From contig JAWMQQ010000002.1 of the NCBI GenBank assembly GCA_033283385.1, positions 744,001-808,000 on the forward strand: a stretch of 64,000 bases of DNA, written 5' to 3'. This DNA comes from Mangrovimicrobium sp033283385. Its GTDB lineage: Bacteria > Pseudomonadota > Gammaproteobacteria > Pseudomonadales > Halieaceae. How positions within the stretch are numbered: the first letter of the stretch is position 1; every line of letters starts with the position of its first letter. Of the stretch, positions 16,516 through 25,126 are shown one piece after another. The position numbers and the translations under genes were made by a program. The notes under the pieces are model-generated. The model was not told where the DNA came from, ran no database searches, and was given only the letters and a program-made list of their open reading frames with translations.

Positions 16516-19140
16516 ATGCGACACATTAGCAATAGCATCAGATTGACACTCTGCTGTTTTCTTTTCTCATTTGCCGGAAGTGCAGGTGCCGTCGAGAACC
16601 AGGTTGTTTTCGACTACAATCCCGGCAGTCAGTGGGATGTCATCTTTCCCAACGACCTGTTCACCGTGTCGCAGACCGGCATGCAAACCATGCGACGGGT
16701 AAACCTGCCACTGCCTGCGGACCCGAACCAAATCTCGGCAAGCAGGGATGCACAGATCGCGAACACCCTGGATGGATTCTCTATCTTCCCGCGAATCACC
16801 GTTCCGCTGGTCGGCGCCGTCCCGGATGCAGACTCCTTTACCAGCAGCAGTGTTTTCCTGGTGGCGCTGTCACCCGCGCAGGATCGCGGACGGGTGATAC
16901 CGATAGACCAGCGGATCATCGACAACAGCATCGCGGATGCGCCGCGCCTCATTTTTGCGCCGGACGAGTACCTGAGGGAAAAAAGCACCTACGCCATCGT
17001 GGTAACCAATGGCCTGACCGGTGGCGGTGTACCCTTTGGACCGAGCGCGGCGTTCCTGAAGTTCCTGTACCGCTACCAGGTGCATATCAAGGCTTTGGGT
17101 TTCTACGACGGCTTGCTCTACAACGCAATGGACGTGGTGACTGGAAACCTGGGTATGGATGCAGCCGATATCATCGGACTGTCGGTATTCACTACCAGGA
17201 CAGTGTCGGACGTGCCAGTGAAGTTGCTGCAGCGCCTGGATAACGGTTCTTTCCCAATCTCGCCCCCCAATTTCGACGTGGATGGCGAACCAGGGAACGA
17301 AGTTTTTCCGTTGAACCAGATTTTTGTCATCAACAGCATGGTCCACCGCCTCAGCACGATATCCGACGGGTCTAACGTGGTCAGCTTTCCGCCGAATACC
17401 CTTCGCGTGCAGACCAGCGAACTGCAGGTGGGCGTCGATACTGACAACCTGGTCTTCGTGCAAAACATCAGTACCGATGTGCGCACGGCAGTTCCACTGG
17501 AAAACATCGACGTGGCCACAGGGGCGATCGTCGACCTCGATATCTCCTCACTGGAGCCACAGCCAGGCGACGAACTTGCAGTGCTGGTTCGCCTGCGGCG
17601 CAGCTTCCCGGGCTACCGGCCGTTTCAGTGGAAGGAGATCGGTTCAATCGCGTTTGGCAGCGTCGACGTTCCCATCTATACCGGTGCTGACGGGTTGATT
17701 GCCCCGATTCCCTCCGATCCGGAGTTCATACCGCCGCAGACCGCCACGCAAAAGGTCATATTCGCCCTGTTCCTGCCGCCTGATCCGAACAGCACCCCGT
17801 CGGATCCGAACGCGCCGCTGGATCCGAATATGCCGCTGGATCCGAATATGCCGCTGGATCCGAATATGCCGCTGGATCCGAATACGCCGCCCGATCCGAA
17901 CACTGTCACACCGCACGCGCCGTGGCCTGTCGTGCACATGCTGCACGGCGGGGTGGAAACCTCGAGCAGCATGATGAGTTCCAACGTGCTGACCGTCGCA
18001 CCGATTTTCGCCAAGCGCGGCATGGCGACAGTCGCATTCTCCGCGGCGGAATTCGAGGGTGGGCCACGCTCCTACCTCGAAGTCGCGACACCCGACAAAA
18101 CCGTGATAATTCGCGGCACCGGCCGCGGTATCGATATCGACAACGACGGCATCTACCAGGCGACGGAGCAGTACATCTACCCGCAGCGTATCTCCGATCT
18201 CTCTGTCGTGATGCGCTCGCTGCAAATGGGTGTCGACCTGAATAATGACGGTGTCAGCGATATTGCCACTACCCCGGAACAGACATACGTGGCAGGTGTT
18301 TCCTTCGGCGGGGCGACGACTTTCATCTCGTCCGCGATTGAACAACACGCGAGTATTTTTGTCGCCAATGTTCCCTCCAGCGAAGGCAGTCGCGCACGCG
18401 CCGCCGGCTTCACCCCGCTGGTTTCCCCGCGGGCCCGGTCGTTTACCGAGGTGCAGTTGGCGAAGCGGCATCCGTCGCTGATCAACGGCCCCTCGCCCGA
18501 GTGGGGTGGTACGTTCAACGAGGACATACCGCTGAAACGCCGCGACGTGCAGATAGGGCTCGCTCCGGGTGCCGAGGAGATCCAGCAGGCCTTTGATTTC
18601 AATATGTGGCGGGATCTGGAGAGCATGCCGCTGGCCTACGCCAAGCATGTCGCGGCGGGCGACTTGCGCGGCGGTATCCCGGCCAACCTGTTGATCCAGC
18701 TGTCCCGGGGCGACGGCGCCGCCATCAACCCGGTACAGGCCATGATGGTCCGTTCCGGCGGGCTCGAGAGCAAGACAGCGTTGATGGACGCGGACAACGA
18801 GCCCCTGTTCGACGCGCAGTGGGGCCAGTTCCTGCCGCCGTCGCTGGCACGCCATATCTGCCTGACACTGCCTTACCGCGCGCTGGCTCCCACCCTCGAG
18901 GTTGGCGGGCGCATCTGCCACCTGAGCCGTATCCAGGTAGCGGATTACTTCGTATCAGACGGTACGGAAGTGGTGGACCTCGACGGGCCGGACGGGCGGT
19001 TTGCGGGAGATATCTCCCAGTTCCCGATTGACGATGCGATGTTGGAAGCGATGATTGCCGACCCGGACCTGCCGCCGGATCCGCAGGAGATCATTGATCC
19101 CAATGATCCGAACGCTCCCGTCGATCCCAACGCACCGTGA
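16516..19140 (+). CDS. Secreted lipase/esterase, bacterial virulence-factor-lipase type, with DPN repeat insert
   Basis: A signal peptide (LTLCCFLFSFAGSAGA, about residues 10-25) leads an 874-residue exoprotein. The early part (WDVIFPNDLF, then LDGFSIFPRI) resembles the N-terminal domain of bacterial virulence factor lipases. The hydrolase part has HMLHGG for the oxyanion hole and AGVSFGG with Ser596 as nucleophile. Between the two parts sits a low-complexity Pro/Asp/Asn linker (about 423-463) coded by 18-bp repeats, and the C-terminus ends in a similar DPNAPVDPNAP tail. It has its own upstream region of 160 bp and a strong hairpin after the stop, so it is probably monocistronic. Confidence 0.82.
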   Translation: MRHISNSIRLTLCCFLFSFAGSAGAVENQVVFDYNPGSQWDVIFPNDLFTVSQTGMQTMRRVNLPLPADPNQISASRDAQIANTLDGFSIFPRITVPLVGAVPDADSFTSSSVFLVALSPAQDRGRVIPIDQRIIDNSIADAPRLIFAPDEYLREKSTYAIVVTNGLTGGGVPFGPSAAFLKFLYRYQVHIKALGFYDGLLYNAMDVVTGNLGMDAADIIGLSVFTTRTVSDVPVKLLQRLDNGSFPISPPNFDVDGEPGNEVFPLNQIFVINSMVHRLSTISDGSNVVSFPPNTLRVQTSELQVGVDTDNLVFVQNISTDVRTAVPLENIDVATGAIVDLDISSLEPQPGDELAVLVRLRRSFPGYRPFQWKEIGSIAFGSVDVPIYTGADGLIAPIPSDPEFIPPQTATQKVIFALFLPPDPNSTPSDPNAPLDPNMPLDPNMPLDPNMPLDPNTPPDPNTVTPHAPWPVVHMLHGGVETSSSMMSSNVLTVAPIFAKRGMATVAFSAAEFEGGPRSYLEVATPDKTVIIRGTGRGIDIDNDGIYQATEQYIYPQRISDLSVVMRSLQMGVDLNNDGVSDIATTPEQTYVAGVSFGGATTFISSAIEQHASIFVANVPSSEGSRARAAGFTPLVSPRARSFTEVQLAKRHPSLINGPSPEWGGTFNEDIPLKRRDVQIGLAPGAEEIQQAFDFNMWRDLESMPLAYAKHVAAGDLRGGIPANLLIQLSRGDGAAINPVQAMMVRSGGLESKTALMDADNEPLFDAQWGQFLPPSLARHICLTLPYRALAPTLEVGGRICHLSRIQVADYFVSDGTEVVDLDGPDGRFAGDISQFPIDDAMLEAMIADPDLPPDPQEIIDPNDPNAPVDPNAP
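17815..17886 (+). repeat. Four tandem 18-bp repeats inside the lipase gene
   Basis: Four head-to-tail copies of ccgctggatccgaatatg, the first three identical and the last with one change (atg to acg), encode PLDPNM units. Looser DPN units flank them on both sides. Multiples of 18 bp keep the frame, so copy number can vary between strains without inactivating the gene. The product is a flexible linker between the N-terminal and catalytic parts. Confidence 0.95.
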
Positions 19141-19145
19141 GTCGA

Positions 19146-19171
19146 GGCATCGCCCCCGCGGGGGCGATGCC
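19146..19171. terminator. Perfect GC-rich palindrome between convergent genes
   Basis: Twelve-base arms ggcatcgccccc and gggggcgatgcc surround a two-base centre. The palindrome lies exactly between the stop codons of the rightward lipase and the leftward esterase, only 32 bp apart. There is no T-run, so it may end transcription in either direction with Rho help or simply protect 3' ends. Confidence 0.65.
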
Positions 19172-19172
19172 C

Positions 19173-20171
19173 TTACGGCTGGGCAGACTTTTCTTCCGGC
19201 TGCGCGGCGGTTTCGGGCATCGGGTGCTTGCTGAAGAAGTCCCACATCATCTCACTGGCGGAGATGTCGTGGTTGACCGGCCCCAGCTTGCCCTCCCAGA
19301 CTCCTTCACCGCCCGGCCACTGGTGGCCGCCGCCGCCTATTTTGCAGAGCGTGACCTCGCCGTTTGCGTCACACCCGCTGTGAGTTTCGCAGCTGACAGT
19401 GCCTTTCTGGAAAGTGTTCCTGACCTCGCCGCTGCAGTGGTAGCGGGTGGTGAGCTTGTTGATGGTCACGGGAATCGAGTCCCGGACGCCCTTGCTGGGG
19501 TCCTTGTCGCCGAGGCCGCCCTGCCACAGTGAGCGCGGGTCGTCCGTGCCGTGGAATTCCATCACTGACATGGGGCGTTCGGGTTTGCAGTCTTTTACCA
19601 TGATTACCCCCGAAACGGGTGCAATTGCGGCGATCTTGTCGGACAGGTCGCAGGCCAGTCGTTGCGACAACATGGCGCCCGCGGAGAACCCGGTGGCGTA
19701 AATACGCCGGTCATCCACGCAGTAGTCACGCTCCAGTTTGTCGATGATGTTGCTGACAAATCCGACGTCGTCGATATTTTCGCGCATCGGCTTTTCGCAG
19801 CAACCGCCGGCATTCCAGGCACGGAACTTTCCATCGGGAAAGACTCCAATGAAACCATGTTGGTCGGAAACCGGAGTCATCTTCGACTGCTTCTGGATAT
19901 ATTTCCCGGTACCCCAACCCCCGTGAAACACCATCACGACGGGTGTCGGTTTGTCGGGGGAATAGCCGGGGGGAATATGCACGCGGTAGCTGCGCTTGTA
20001 GCCGCCGGATTGAATGTCGAATTCGTAGTCGCCGGTGTTGACCGCCGGTTTGCCGCTGCACATGGCTGCACCAGAGTCCGCCAGTGTCGGATTGGACAGC
20101 AGGAACAGGGGCAGGACCAAATGCGCAATGGCGAGGGGACTTACACTGCAGGTGAGAGCTTTGATAGTCAT
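19173..20171 (-). CDS. Secreted polyhydroxybutyrate depolymerase/feruloyl-esterase-like (LpqC type) esterase
   Basis: A 332-residue protein with a signal peptide (IAHLVLPLFLLSNPTLA, cleavage near residue 31). VVMVFHGGWG (78-87) is the oxyanion region and YATGFSAGAML carries the nucleophile Ser163; GGGHQWPGG near 295 holds the catalytic His. These are the marks of the PHB-depolymerase/acetylxylan/feruloyl esterase family. Paired Cys residues (for example CC at 124-125) suggest a periplasmic or extracellular location. It is transcribed leftward, alone, convergent with the lipase. The natural ester may be a polyester, a plant phenolic ester or an acetylated sugar. Confidence 0.87.
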   Translation of the reverse strand: MTIKALTCSVSPLAIAHLVLPLFLLSNPTLADSGAAMCSGKPAVNTGDYEFDIQSGGYKRSYRVHIPPGYSPDKPTPVVMVFHGGWGTGKYIQKQSKMTPVSDQHGFIGVFPDGKFRAWNAGGCCEKPMRENIDDVGFVSNIIDKLERDYCVDDRRIYATGFSAGAMLSQRLACDLSDKIAAIAPVSGVIMVKDCKPERPMSVMEFHGTDDPRSLWQGGLGDKDPSKGVRDSIPVTINKLTTRYHCSGEVRNTFQKGTVSCETHSGCDANGEVTLCKIGGGGHQWPGGEGVWEGKLGPVNHDISASEMMWDFFSKHPMPETAAQPEEKSAQP

Positions 20172-20388
20172 GCTGAGGACGCCGGAAATGTCGGGGAGAA
20201 ATTAACGACTCTCACTCGCATGCTATAGTTCCGTGGAGCAGAGCACGATTGCCGAGGCATCCAGAATACGGTCAAGGTCGGGCCGTTGCAACACGACTTC
20301 GGTTTCCAGGCTTTTCATCGAGCGCTTCGCCACGCGCGTTGCCAAACAGATGCAAACAGATATGCAAACAGTCCAGGGAGGTGTCCGC

Positions 20389-21657
20389 GTGACGCACTCA
20401 AGGTTAAAGCTCGCCGGGGTACTCCTGGCGATCTCGATAATTACATCCGCATGCGGCGGCGGTGGAGGCGGTGGCGGAGGCAATAGCGTCTCCGGCGGCG
20501 GTGGCGATGGCAATACCGGCTCCGGTGACCAGGTCTGCGATCCCGCCAGCACCGGGCTGGTCAAGCCGCTGCCGGCGTGTACAGCGACAACGCCATGCAC
20601 CCGTGTAGCCTCTGAGCTGTCCCAGTCGCGCATTACAGATCCCTCGCCCGATCCGGTGTGCGACAGCAGCGTCTGGACCGAGAAACTCACACAAAACGTG
20701 AGCGGATTTACCCGGCATTCCTGTGTCTACCGTCCTCCCGGTGTGTCCGCTAGCTCAACGCGCCCCCTGGTGTTGTGGTTCCACCCCGGTGGAGACGGTA
20801 CCGCCGATACACTTTCAGAGCAGACCCACCTGTTGCAGAAAGCTGAGCAGTTCAATCTCAGCGGCGACCCGGCGCGCCCGGGCTTTGTGCTTGTGGCGAT
20901 CCAGGGGCGCAATCTGCGCTTTCCCACGCTTGCGGCACGCGACGGGCATCACCACGATTTTTATTTCCGCGACCTCGCCTCCCCTTCGACCAATCCGGAC
21001 ATTGCGAACGCGGATAGCGTCATCGATACGCTGGTATCCGATGGCATCGTGGACACTAACAGGATTTATGTCATGGGCTGGTCGAATGGCGCTTTCTTCG
21101 CCCAGATGTACGCCATCGCCCGGCACGAGACGCGAACCCCCGGCGGCAACGAGGTTGCTGCGGCCTCGGTGTTCGGCGCCGGCGATCCGTTCAATTCCAT
21201 CCGCTGGGATCCGTTCAATGAAAGAGGCTACAGTGGCAATCCGTCCTGCCAGCTGACCTCATACCCGGTGTCGTCGGTGCCGATGGATCTCGTCTACCGC
21301 AGCTGCGATGCCGCTGTCGGCTGCGATGCGCAACAACAGTCGTGTTTTGACAATGAGCCCGGTTACGCCACGCAGCCCTGGCTGAATGACAGCAACGCGC
21401 TGGGGCTCTCCGTGATGGGAAACCGCATTGGCGGCCTGGAAGCGGGCGCGGAACTGGATCAGCCCGCCGCGGCCTGCACCTCGACAGGTACCAGTTGCGC
21501 TCCGGTTCAGTGTTCGGTGTCCAACCCGAGCGAGGAGTGCCTGTGCCTGGTGAACCACCTGCGCTGGCCGGATGCCTCCTACGATTCCGATCCGACGACC
21601 TCGTCGCACGACCTCGAGGTCGACATGCTCGACTTCCTGCGCGCAAACCCGTTGTAA
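20389..21657 (+). CDS. Esterase lipoprotein, PHB depolymerase-like
   Basis: I place the start at GTG 20389 (422 aa) because GGGAGG lies seven bases upstream and the sequence then begins with a lipoprotein signal (LLAISIITSAC, lipid-carrying Cys22). A run of nine Gly and a Gly/Ser-rich spacer follow, a typical surface tether. The catalytic domain has VLWFHPGGDG (128-137) and YVMGWSNGAFF with Ser232. Many Cys residues late in the protein (CEC-like stretches, CAPVQC) suggest disulfides. It diverges from the other PHB-type esterase, with the promoters in the 217 bp between. It is probably an outer-membrane-anchored esterase. Confidence 0.83.
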   Translation: MTHSRLKLAGVLLAISIITSACGGGGGGGGGNSVSGGGGDGNTGSGDQVCDPASTGLVKPLPACTATTPCTRVASELSQSRITDPSPDPVCDSSVWTEKLTQNVSGFTRHSCVYRPPGVSASSTRPLVLWFHPGGDGTADTLSEQTHLLQKAEQFNLSGDPARPGFVLVAIQGRNLRFPTLAARDGHHHDFYFRDLASPSTNPDIANADSVIDTLVSDGIVDTNRIYVMGWSNGAFFAQMYAIARHETRTPGGNEVAAASVFGAGDPFNSIRWDPFNERGYSGNPSCQLTSYPVSSVPMDLVYRSCDAAVGCDAQQQSCFDNEPGYATQPWLNDSNALGLSVMGNRIGGLEAGAELDQPAAACTSTGTSCAPVQCSVSNPSEECLCLVNHLRWPDASYDSDPTTSSHDLEVDMLDFLRANPL

Positions 21658-21674
21658 GCACCCCGGTTGTCCAC

Positions 21675-21701
21675 GGAAGGGGCCCGTCTCGGGCTCCTTC
21701 C
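21675..21701 (+). terminator. Hairpin after the esterase lipoprotein gene
   Basis: Twelve-base arms starting ggaagg and ending ccttcc pair with one G-U wobble around a TCT loop, 18 bp after the stop codon. No T-tract follows, so this is a probable but not classical terminator. Confidence 0.55.
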
Positions 21702-21825
21702 CGATCCCTCCAGATGACTGATCCGAAAATTGCCGGCCAGGGACCGCCCTGTAAGGTGATTTGTCGCCTGTTTTTGCTCTAACGAATGTGCCGGAACACG
21801 GATGATATAACCATCCAGAATGTCT

Positions 21826-21880
21826 AGATATTCAATAATGGAATACCATACTTATTTTAACATTCCAATATTGAATATCT
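21826..21880. repeat. AT-rich 19-bp inverted repeat
   Basis: Arms agatattcaataatggaat (21826-21844) and attccaatattgaatatct (21862-21880) match at 18 of 19 positions around a 17-base spacer. The stretch is strikingly AT-rich in a GC-rich genome. It lies about 75 bp before the next gene's start, where an operator or a cruciform could act on its expression. No T-run follows, so it is unlikely to be a terminator. Confidence 0.8.
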
Positions 21881-21955
21881 TGCATCCTGCAGATACATTG
21901 GCCCCAGATACGCCACATCCAGCGGATACCCAGCCGCTGAGCGAGGACAGGGGGC

Positions 21956-24136
21956 ATGAAACACCAGGTGAGAAACTTGTTGAAGTGGGGGGCGGGCGGC
22001 AATCGTTCGCTTAAACAGGTACGGGGATCGCTGCGCATTATACTGGCTGCACTGCTGTTGGCGACATGTAATATCGCCACGGCGGGTATCGTCTCCCCGG
22101 CTCCCGGCAGTACCTTGCCCGGATCGAGTGTGGTGTTCAGCTGGGACCCGATTTCCAAGGCCACGCAGTACTACCTGGCGCTGGGCACATCGCCGGATGT
22201 GCTTACCCGCTCGCCCTGGTCCGACCTCGGCTTCAAAGTGGTCTCCAGCGGCACCTCGGTAAACTTCCTGGACCTGCCGCAGGACGGCAAGCCGGTCTAC
22301 GGCCGACTCTGGTATGTGAAGTCGACAGGGGGCCTGGGCTACCAGGATTACTCCTGGTCCACTGATGCCGGCGGCCAGCCCGACGCCCCGGCCACACTGC
22401 TTTCGCCCCTGCCGCCCCAGACGCTTGCCAACGACACCATCCTCAGCTGGGACCCGGGCCACGGGGCAAACAAGTACATGCTGATGATTGCCAGTAACGC
22501 CAAGACGCTTGCCTCGGCGCCGTGGGCTGACCTGTTCTCCTGGAGCGGTACCGAAACCAGCGTCCAGCTCAATGGCCTGCTGCCGACCGACGGCTCGACT
22601 GTCTATGTGCGGCTCTGGTCGCAAATCCTGGGCACCTGGCGCTACGTGGATTACACCTTCCAGACAGAGGCCCTGCAGGCAGCAACCCTCAGCCTGCCGC
22701 AGGCCGGCACTACCATCGGCAACAGCAGTATCGACTTCCAGTGGGGCGAGGTGCCCGGCGCGTCTGAGTACATCGTCGGCGTGGGTAGCAGCCAGGCTGC
22801 ACTGGAGGTGGACTGGGGCGATATCTTCGTGGGCAGCAGCACCCAGAACAGCCTGACGGCCTACAATATCCCGCTGAACGGGCGCGATATCTACGTGCGG
22901 CTGTGGACCAGTCTCAAGGGCTCCTGGATCTACAACGACTACCGCTTTTCCACCCAGCAGGTAGTGCCGGCGGCACTACTGTTGCCCGCTACCGACCAGG
23001 TGCTGGACAAGCACGCCCAGCGGTTCGCCTGGACCAAGGGCACCGACGCGACGGAGTACCTGTTCGCGGTGGCCTCCAGTCCCGAACTGCTCTCGGGCGA
23101 GCCCTACGGCGACATCTTCACCACATCCACGACGGATAACGATATCGTTGCCACGGGGCTTCCGCTGGACGGCAAGCCTGTCTATGTGCGGCTCTGGTCG
23201 CTGATCAACGACGAGTGGTTCCACCGGGACTCCGTCTTCCAGAGCGTGGTCGATACCAGCCCGCCAGACCCGCTGCAGGAATGCAACGAGCGCGGCTGGC
23301 AACGGGTGGCGGCAAGCATCGGCGGAAACCAGCGCCAGCTGCTGGTCAAGGCCAACGCCGGTGCCTGGACCAAGGGCGTGATACTCCTGATGCACGGCGG
23401 TGGTGGCTCCTACACCAACTGGTGTAACTCCAGCTTCAGCTATCCGCAGTGGCAATTCGCCAATGACGCTGTGAAGCAGGGCTATGCCGTTCTCGCCCTG
23501 GATTCCACCGATCACGTGGTACAGGATGATGTGGGCCAGGACTGCGGCAAGCGCTTCGATGCGGTCAGGCAAGCGAAGGACAATGTCGACCTGCCGTTCC
23601 TGTCCTGGGTCCTGGATGGCCTGGTTCCCGCGTTGCGACCTGCGGGCAGTAACCAGAATGTGTTTGTTGCCGGTATCTCCAACGGTGGCTACATGGCCAC
23701 CCGTGCCGCGACCCGCTTTGGTGACCGCATCACGGCCTTTGCGCCGGTTGCTGCGGGCGACCCCTACGGAACAGAGTTCTACTGTGACAAGAACATAGGC
23801 ACGCGGCCTGAAGCGCCGGGTACCTACCTCGACAGGGAGACGGGACTCAGTATCGCCAACAAGTACGCCTGCCTCTCGTCCTCATACGTGAACGAGATGC
23901 CCTGGGACAGCGCTTCCGGCAATGCGAACAGGCCGCCCTTCATGCTCGCGTACCATATGGACGACGGGATCGTGGACAGCAGTTGCAAGGATAAACTGAA
24001 CGACCAGTTGATCGACCACGGCTACCCCGACCACTCGCCGGTTATCCTCACCGGCGGCGGACTGGACCCCGAGGCGGCGCACTACTGGCTGCCCGAGTAC
24101 AACCAGCCGATCCTGGACTTCTTCAACGGCTTCTGA
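21956..24136 (+). CDS. Secreted esterase with four Ig/FN3-like repeats
   Basis: The 726-residue protein starts with a basic stretch and a hydrophobic signal (LRIILAALLLATC, cleavage near ATA-G43). Four homologous repeats follow at about 46-138, 146-236, 242-333 and 339-429. Each repeat has a SWDP- or WGEVPG-type core, an AxSxxxL helix edge, and a closing GxxVYVRLWS strand. The C-terminal 290 residues are a PHB-depolymerase-like esterase: ILLMHGGGGSY (about 476-486) and VAGISNGGYMA with Ser575. The repeats resemble modules that bind surfaces or sugars. A strong terminator follows the gene. Confidence 0.85.
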   Translation: MKHQVRNLLKWGAGGNRSLKQVRGSLRIILAALLLATCNIATAGIVSPAPGSTLPGSSVVFSWDPISKATQYYLALGTSPDVLTRSPWSDLGFKVVSSGTSVNFLDLPQDGKPVYGRLWYVKSTGGLGYQDYSWSTDAGGQPDAPATLLSPLPPQTLANDTILSWDPGHGANKYMLMIASNAKTLASAPWADLFSWSGTETSVQLNGLLPTDGSTVYVRLWSQILGTWRYVDYTFQTEALQAATLSLPQAGTTIGNSSIDFQWGEVPGASEYIVGVGSSQAALEVDWGDIFVGSSTQNSLTAYNIPLNGRDIYVRLWTSLKGSWIYNDYRFSTQQVVPAALLLPATDQVLDKHAQRFAWTKGTDATEYLFAVASSPELLSGEPYGDIFTTSTTDNDIVATGLPLDGKPVYVRLWSLINDEWFHRDSVFQSVVDTSPPDPLQECNERGWQRVAASIGGNQRQLLVKANAGAWTKGVILLMHGGGGSYTNWCNSSFSYPQWQFANDAVKQGYAVLALDSTDHVVQDDVGQDCGKRFDAVRQAKDNVDLPFLSWVLDGLVPALRPAGSNQNVFVAGISNGGYMATRAATRFGDRITAFAPVAAGDPYGTEFYCDKNIGTRPEAPGTYLDRETGLSIANKYACLSSSYVNEMPWDSASGNANRPPFMLAYHMDDGIVDSSCKDKLNDQLIDHGYPDHSPVILTGGGLDPEAAHYWLPEYNQPILDFFNGF

Positions 24137-24153
24137 TCAGGGTGAGGGGACAC

Positions 24154-24188
24154 AGGGCGCGGCAGGTATGCCGCGCCCTTTCATTTTA
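24154..24188 (+). terminator. Rho-independent terminator
   Basis: A perfect 11-bp stem (agggcgcggca / tgccgcgccct) with a GGTA loop is followed by TTTCATTTT. It lies 18 bp after the esterase stop and 8 bp before the end of the convergent epimerase gene. Confidence 0.88.
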
Positions 24189-24196
24189 TGGCGGGA

Positions 24197-25126
24197 TCAA
24201 TCCGTCTTGTTCTGGTAGGCGAAGTGTTGCATCAGGGCCGACAGGTCTGCCTTCAGGTCGACGGGTTGTGCCGGCATCAGCGCGGAGAGTTTCGTCTGGG
24301 GAGATACAGTCAGGCTGCCCAGGGGCATGTGCTGGTCGACGAACATGAACTCGAGCTCCGGTATCAGTTCCTTGGCGATCATCGCCACATCCAGCACCGA
24401 AAAATTCTCGTCCACCAGGTTGTAGACGCCCGTGGGCGCCGTGGCGTCCAGCAGGCATGCCAGCCCCTGCACGGCACGGTCCACGTTGACGAAGGCGCGG
24501 GCCTGGCGGCCGCTGCTGTAGATGTTGACGCGGTTGAAGAAGTTGGCCTCGAACATGAGGCGATTGATTACCGAGTCGAAGCGCATCGACGGGCTGTAGC
24601 CGTACACGTGGGCGCAGCGCACGGTGTAAGTGGTCATGTGTTCACCCAGCCGGGCGACCTGCTTCTCGCCGCGAAGCTTCGCGATACCGTAGTGGGTGGT
24701 GGGGCTGCAGCGGGTTTCCTCCGTGGCGGGCGCGTCGGTGTGGCCGTAGACCGCGGTACTGCTGGTGAAGATCAGCCGGCTCACACCGCTGGCTTCCACA
24801 GCCGTCGCAAGCTCGGCGCAACCCCAGTGATTGACCTGTTCGAAGGAGTGGGGGTCTTCCGGCTCGTACGGCGTATAGACCTTGGCTGCCAGGTGGTAAA
24901 CGATATCGATGCCGGCGAGTTCCGCCTTGAGGCGGCGAAGGTCGAGTATATCGGCGTGCACAAAGCGCACCTTGCCGGTGGGCAGGGGGCGGCCGATGAA
25001 CAGGCTGTGGTTGCCGCGGCTCAGGTTGTCGTAGACGATTACCTGCTCGACATCCGGCCTGTTGGCAAGCGCGTATACCAGTTCGCTGCCGAGGTACCCG
25101 GCCCCTCCAGTGATCAGGATTCTCAT
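24197..25126 (-). CDS. NAD-dependent epimerase/dehydratase (sugar-nucleotide type)
   Basis: A 309-residue extended SDR. MRILITGGAGYLGSELV is the NAD-binding loop; FTSSTAVYG and YGIAKLRGE provide the Ser/Tyr/Lys catalytic set; VRCAHVYGYSPSMRFDSV and GRQARAFVNVDRAV are typical of GalE/RfbB-like enzymes. The substrate is probably a nucleotide sugar but cannot be specified. Its ATG overlaps the stop codon of the APS-reductase gene (ATGA), so the two are translationally coupled. That pairing is unusual and may tie a sugar step to sulfur metabolism. Confidence 0.88.
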   Translation of the reverse strand: MRILITGGAGYLGSELVYALANRPDVEQVIVYDNLSRGNHSLFIGRPLPTGKVRFVHADILDLRRLKAELAGIDIVYHLAAKVYTPYEPEDPHSFEQVNHWGCAELATAVEASGVSRLIFTSSTAVYGHTDAPATEETRCSPTTHYGIAKLRGEKQVARLGEHMTTYTVRCAHVYGYSPSMRFDSVINRLMFEANFFNRVNIYSSGRQARAFVNVDRAVQGLACLLDATAPTGVYNLVDENFSVLDVAMIAKELIPELEFMFVDQHMPLGSLTVSPQTKLSALMPAQPVDLKADLSALMQHFAYQNKTD

